Positions 61,676-64,000 of a stretch of DNA of 64,000 nt are shown here, piece after piece (positions within the stretch are counted from its first letter, which is position 1; each line of letters opens with the position of its first letter). The translations under genes and the position numbers were made by a program. Where the stretch lies: assembly GCA_002840755.1 (NCBI GenBank), contig PHBZ01000022.1, forward strand, positions 23,984 to 87,983, given 5' to 3'. The stretch comes from Chloroflexi bacterium HGW-Chloroflexi-10 (GTDB taxonomy: Bacteria; Chloroflexota; Anaerolineae; Anaerolineales; Anaerolineaceae). The notes below the pieces were generated by a model that saw nothing but the letters and a program-made list of their open reading frames with translations, ran no database searches and was not told the origin of the DNA.

Positions 61676-62299
61676 TTATTCATCAACGGTCAGGTTGCTT
61701 TTCTCTCGATCCAGCCACAATTCCCGATATTGGCGATTCCAATCCAATAGAAACCGCGATGTAATAACAAGCCCAGCCCCCAGAGCAATCCAGATAACCT
61801 GGCCACGGAAACCAGCCAGCCACAAAAGCGGGCTAAATAGTACCCCGGCGATAACAGTGGCACGGGCGCTATGATGCAGGATCAACAACAATACGATTAA
61901 AAATCCAAGGCAGATGGCAACGGCCAACGGGGCTACGGCTAACATAGCGCCTGCCGCTGTTGCCAAACCCATGCCGCCCTGAAAACCGGCAAAAACTGGC
62001 CAGCAATGTCCCACTACAGCCAGTACTGCCGCAATTGGAACGATCCACACGGCGGGAGCAAAGGTCAGCGCCAGCCAGGCAGGAAGAAACCCTTTGGCCA
62101 CATCCAGAATAAGTACCACAACGCCAGGTAGAAACCCTGCCTGGCGAATGGTATTGGTCGTGGTAGCATGGCCTGAGCCGCTGTCACGCACATCCACCCC
62201 TTTAACCAGGCGGGTTATCCATACAGCAAACGGCAGGGATCCGCTCAAATAACCCAGCAATCCAAAACCAACCGCATAACCCAGCAATGCGGCATTCAT
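61676..62299 (-). CDS. PlsY-like glycerol-3-phosphate acyltransferase, divergent motifs
   Basis: A 207-residue membrane protein with about five segments. It has the PlsY layout: GYLSGSLPFAVWITRL at the start, then GSGHATTTNTIRQAG where the usual motif is GSGN-GATN, and GHCWPVFAGFQGGMGLAT where the usual motif is GH-x-x-PVFL-x-F-x-GGKG-x-AT. So the catalytic-loop Asn and both Lys of the second motif are replaced. It may be a paralog with changed substrate. It overlaps the lipid kinase gene upstream by 4 bases. Confidence 0.82.
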   Translation of the reverse strand: MNAALLGYAVGFGLLGYLSGSLPFAVWITRLVKGVDVRDSGSGHATTTNTIRQAGFLPGVVVLILDVAKGFLPAWLALTFAPAVWIVPIAAVLAVVGHCWPVFAGFQGGMGLATAAGAMLAVAPLAVAICLGFLIVLLLILHHSARATVIAGVLFSPLLWLAGFRGQVIWIALGAGLVITSRFLLDWNRQYRELWLDREKSNLTVDE

Positions 62300-63207
62300 T
62301 TAATAACCTGCAGCGCATTCGGCAGAATTTCTATATTAAATTGAAACAGGCGTGTATCAAACCCGCTGAAAATTTCGCCATCGCAATGTGCAAATAGCGG
62401 CTGTTTACTGTGAATACTCATCCGTCGGCAGATGCCCATACGCACCTGACGAAAACGTCCCTGGGTACCCTTCATCACTTCCGGCACCAGGCGTAGCATC
62501 ATCAGCCGCGAAATTTTTGAAACAGTGACATAATTCAAGAGTCCGTCATCCACTTTTGCATCTGGCGTCACCATAAAACCGCCGCCCTCACGTGGTCCAT
62601 TACCCAGGGTAAGCATGATGGTGGTTTCTTCCCAACGTTCCTCATCGGTTTCCACCGTTAAATCCATCCGGGGAAAGTCCAGAAAGATTGTTTTCACCGT
62701 TGCTACAAGATACATCATAAAGCCGTGAATCTTTTTCATGCGCTTGGTGTGGATCGTCACAACCGCATCAAAACCAATCCCGATGGTATTACAAAAATAC
62801 TCCTTGCGATTATTTTCATCACCGACCACCCCAACATCCAGCGAAATTGGTGTTCGATGCAGAAAATTCTGGAATGCCTGCGCGTGATCTTCTGCCACAC
62901 CAATAATATGGGCAAAATCATTCCCGGAACCTAACGGTAATATCCCCATTTTCGGGCGAATTTCTGCAGGAAGCTGCATTAATCCATTCACAACCTCGTG
63001 TACGGTTCCATCTCCGCCGGCGGCAACAACCAGGTCGTAGCCCTCAGCAGCGGCATCATGAGCTAATTTTACCGAATGGCCGGCATACTCCGAAACATAC
63101 CAGTCTACCGCATGTTCTTTGAACATCGGTTTTAATTGATCAGCGTCCTGTTGAGACCTCCCGTGATTGGTAATCGGGTTGAGAATGATTTTCGTTCGTT
63201 GCGGCAT
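62296..63207 (-). CDS. YegS/DgkB-like diacylglycerol (lipid) kinase
   Basis: A 303-residue kinase of the DAGK catalytic family that phosphorylates diacylglycerol or related lipids with ATP. Nucleotide loop VVAAGGDGTVHEVVNGLM, then MGILPLGSGNDFAH, and the C-terminal GIGFDAVVT and LFAHCDGEIF elements are visible. It starts the two-gene operon with the PlsY-like gene. Together they could supply phosphatidic acid or phosphorylate an unusual lipid. Confidence 0.93.
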   Translation of the reverse strand: MPQRTKIILNPITNHGRSQQDADQLKPMFKEHAVDWYVSEYAGHSVKLAHDAAAEGYDLVVAAGGDGTVHEVVNGLMQLPAEIRPKMGILPLGSGNDFAHIIGVAEDHAQAFQNFLHRTPISLDVGVVGDENNRKEYFCNTIGIGFDAVVTIHTKRMKKIHGFMMYLVATVKTIFLDFPRMDLTVETDEERWEETTIMLTLGNGPREGGGFMVTPDAKVDDGLLNYVTVSKISRLMMLRLVPEVMKGTQGRFRQVRMGICRRMSIHSKQPLFAHCDGEIFSGFDTRLFQFNIEILPNALQVIK

Positions 63208-63332
63208 AGATGTCCTTCTCCCGGAAAAAATAGATTATAGCTTAAGAATCACCATTACCAAAAAATAACCCCCATGAAGCCGGTTCGGTGCGAAATCGAA
63301 TAGTGCGTTGCTCCGTTCCTTGTACCCACCTG

Positions 63333-63362
63333 TTGACCGCCTCCCCCAGAAATGGTTACAAT
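63333..63362 (+). promoter_or_regulatory. Promoter of the rhomboid gene
   Basis: TTGACC (63333-63338), an 18-base spacer and TACAAT (63357-63362), 29 bases before the ATG. Confidence 0.6.
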
Positions 63363-63391
63363 CATTTCAAAATGAACCAGGAGGCATACTC

Positions 63392-64000
63392 ATGATTCCG
63401 ATCCGCGATCAGATTCCAACCCGGCGTATCCCCTTTGTCAATTATTTACTCATTTTAGGCAATGTGCTGGTCTTTTTTCTCCAATGGCAGGCCGGTCCCA
63501 ATCAGGATGCGATCGTTTACCAGTTTGCTCTCATACCGGCGCAAGTTTCATCTGGTCTGGATTTTGGCGATATAACCGATATCTTTACCAGCATGTTCAT
63601 GCACGCCGGATTCGCGCATATCGCCGGCAATATGCTTTACTTATGGATCTTTGGCGACAATGTGGAAGACAGCATGGGGCCGGCAAAATACCTTTTGTTC
63701 TATCTGGTAGGCGGCACCGTGGCATCCCTGGCGCATATTTTTACTAACCCCGCTTCGCAAATTCCTACCGTGGGTGCCAGCGGTGCCATCGCCGCCGTTC
63801 TGGGTGCTTACCTGGTGCTCTATCCGCAAAGTCGCGTGTTAACCATCATCCCCTTGGGGTTTTTCCTGCGTATGACCACGGTTCCGGCAGTTATCGTCCT
63901 GGGACTATGGTTTGTATTGCAGCTATTCAGCGGTGTCATATCCATGGGCGGTCCGGATGTGGGCGGTGTGGCATTCTGGGCGCACATTGGCGGTTTCCTT
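63392..64000 (+). CDS. Rhomboid-family intramembrane serine protease (cut by window edge)
   Basis: An open frame of 203 residues from the ATG at 63392 to the window end. AGGAGG lies 7 bases before the start. It has the rhomboid order: a first segment at about 15-32, SMFMHAGFAHIAGNMLYLW, then VGASGAIAAVLGAY with Ser130 as nucleophile in the GASG motif, and AHIGGF near residue 200, which carries the catalytic histidine. The longer first loop and length suggest a GlpG-like member, but the C-terminus is missing. It has its own promoter, divergent from the lipid kinase. Confidence 0.9.
   Translation, partial: MIPIRDQIPTRRIPFVNYLLILGNVLVFFLQWQAGPNQDAIVYQFALIPAQVSSGLDFGDITDIFTSMFMHAGFAHIAGNMLYLWIFGDNVEDSMGPAKYLLFYLVGGTVASLAHIFTNPASQIPTVGASGAIAAVLGAYLVLYPQSRVLTIIPLGFFLRMTTVPAVIVLGLWFVLQLFSGVISMGGPDVGGVAFWAHIGGFL

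Noticed and set aside
1..64000. CRISPR array, insertion sequence, prophage or integrative element.
   Set aside because: No spaced repeats, transposase, integrase or phage structural genes were found, and base composition does not change sharply.

Overview
The window looks like chromosomal DNA of a free-living bacterium, most likely a member of the Chloroflexota (class Anaerolineae). This is inferred from the mix of families: very large PAS/GAF sensors, VTC/DUF4956/CotH and DUF4405 clusters, a split lipoate ligase, clostripain-type peptidase, lipid kinase plus PlsY, and many short operons each with its own regulator. No 16S rRNA or ribosomal protein is present to settle it. Base composition is moderate throughout. 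I saw no tRNA or rRNA gene, insertion sequence, prophage, integrase or CRISPR array. The window starts inside a phosphotransferase gene and ends inside a rhomboid protease gene.

Layout. 1-2.5 kb: APH-type kinase (partial), WYL regulator, ClbS/DinB-like protein, DUF3795. 2.5-9.7 kb: an OmpR/histidine kinase pair, then an envelope locus on the minus strand made of a DUF4405 membrane cytochrome, a small Pro/Met-rich membrane protein and a Tat/lipoprotein with two Cys repeats, and a second operon for a VTC-type polyphosphate polymerase, DUF4956 and a CotH-like kinase lipoprotein. Both operons carry the same 18-bp direct-repeat element upstream. 10-12.4 kb: a GH13 neopullulanase under a MarR repressor, with three matching palindromes. 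12.5-13.1 kb: mazEF. 13.1-19 kb: TetR regulator divergent from a class II aldolase, a class III aminotransferase, an MFS transporter and an FGGY kinase, apparently a catabolic module of unknown substrate. 19-22.2 kb: CPBP protease, a DUF1521/MIIA self-cleaving-type protein, TetR regulator. 22.2-25.4 kb: lipA plus a two-gene lipoate ligase, and an M20 amidohydrolase. 25.6-31 kb: a three-gene ABC-2 exporter divergent from a LiaS/NarL-type two-component pair. 31-42 kb: a 1509-residue PAS/GAF/HD-GYP protein, a NarL regulator with a multi-PAS kinase, and a membrane-anchored clostripain-family peptidase. 42-52.5 kb: MarR with a heterodimeric ABC exporter, a MacAB-like efflux operon, and an OmpR/kinase pair. 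52.6-57.3 kb: single genes (SGNH-like secreted protein, nitroreductase, serine hydrolase, acetyltransferase). 57.5-61.7 kb: a run of a lipoprotein, an ICMT-like methyltransferase, an 80-residue protein, a SAM methyltransferase, a CPBP protease and an MBL hydrolase. 61.7-64 kb: PlsY-like acyltransferase with lipid kinase, and a rhomboid protease.

How they work together. Most of the window concerns sensing and the cell envelope: four histidine kinases with response regulators, a c-di-GMP-type HD-GYP protein, three exporters, and several membrane proteases. Promoters of the TTGACA/TATAAT class are readable in many gaps, and at several genes the -10 box ends only 6-7 bases before the ATG with no ribosome binding site, which suggests leaderless mRNAs. 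The best candidates for undescribed biology are the VTC/CotH/DUF4405 envelope locus with its shared operator and shared Pro/Met-rich repeats, the aldolase-aminotransferase-kinase module, the DUF1521 protein, and the ICMT/CPBP operon.
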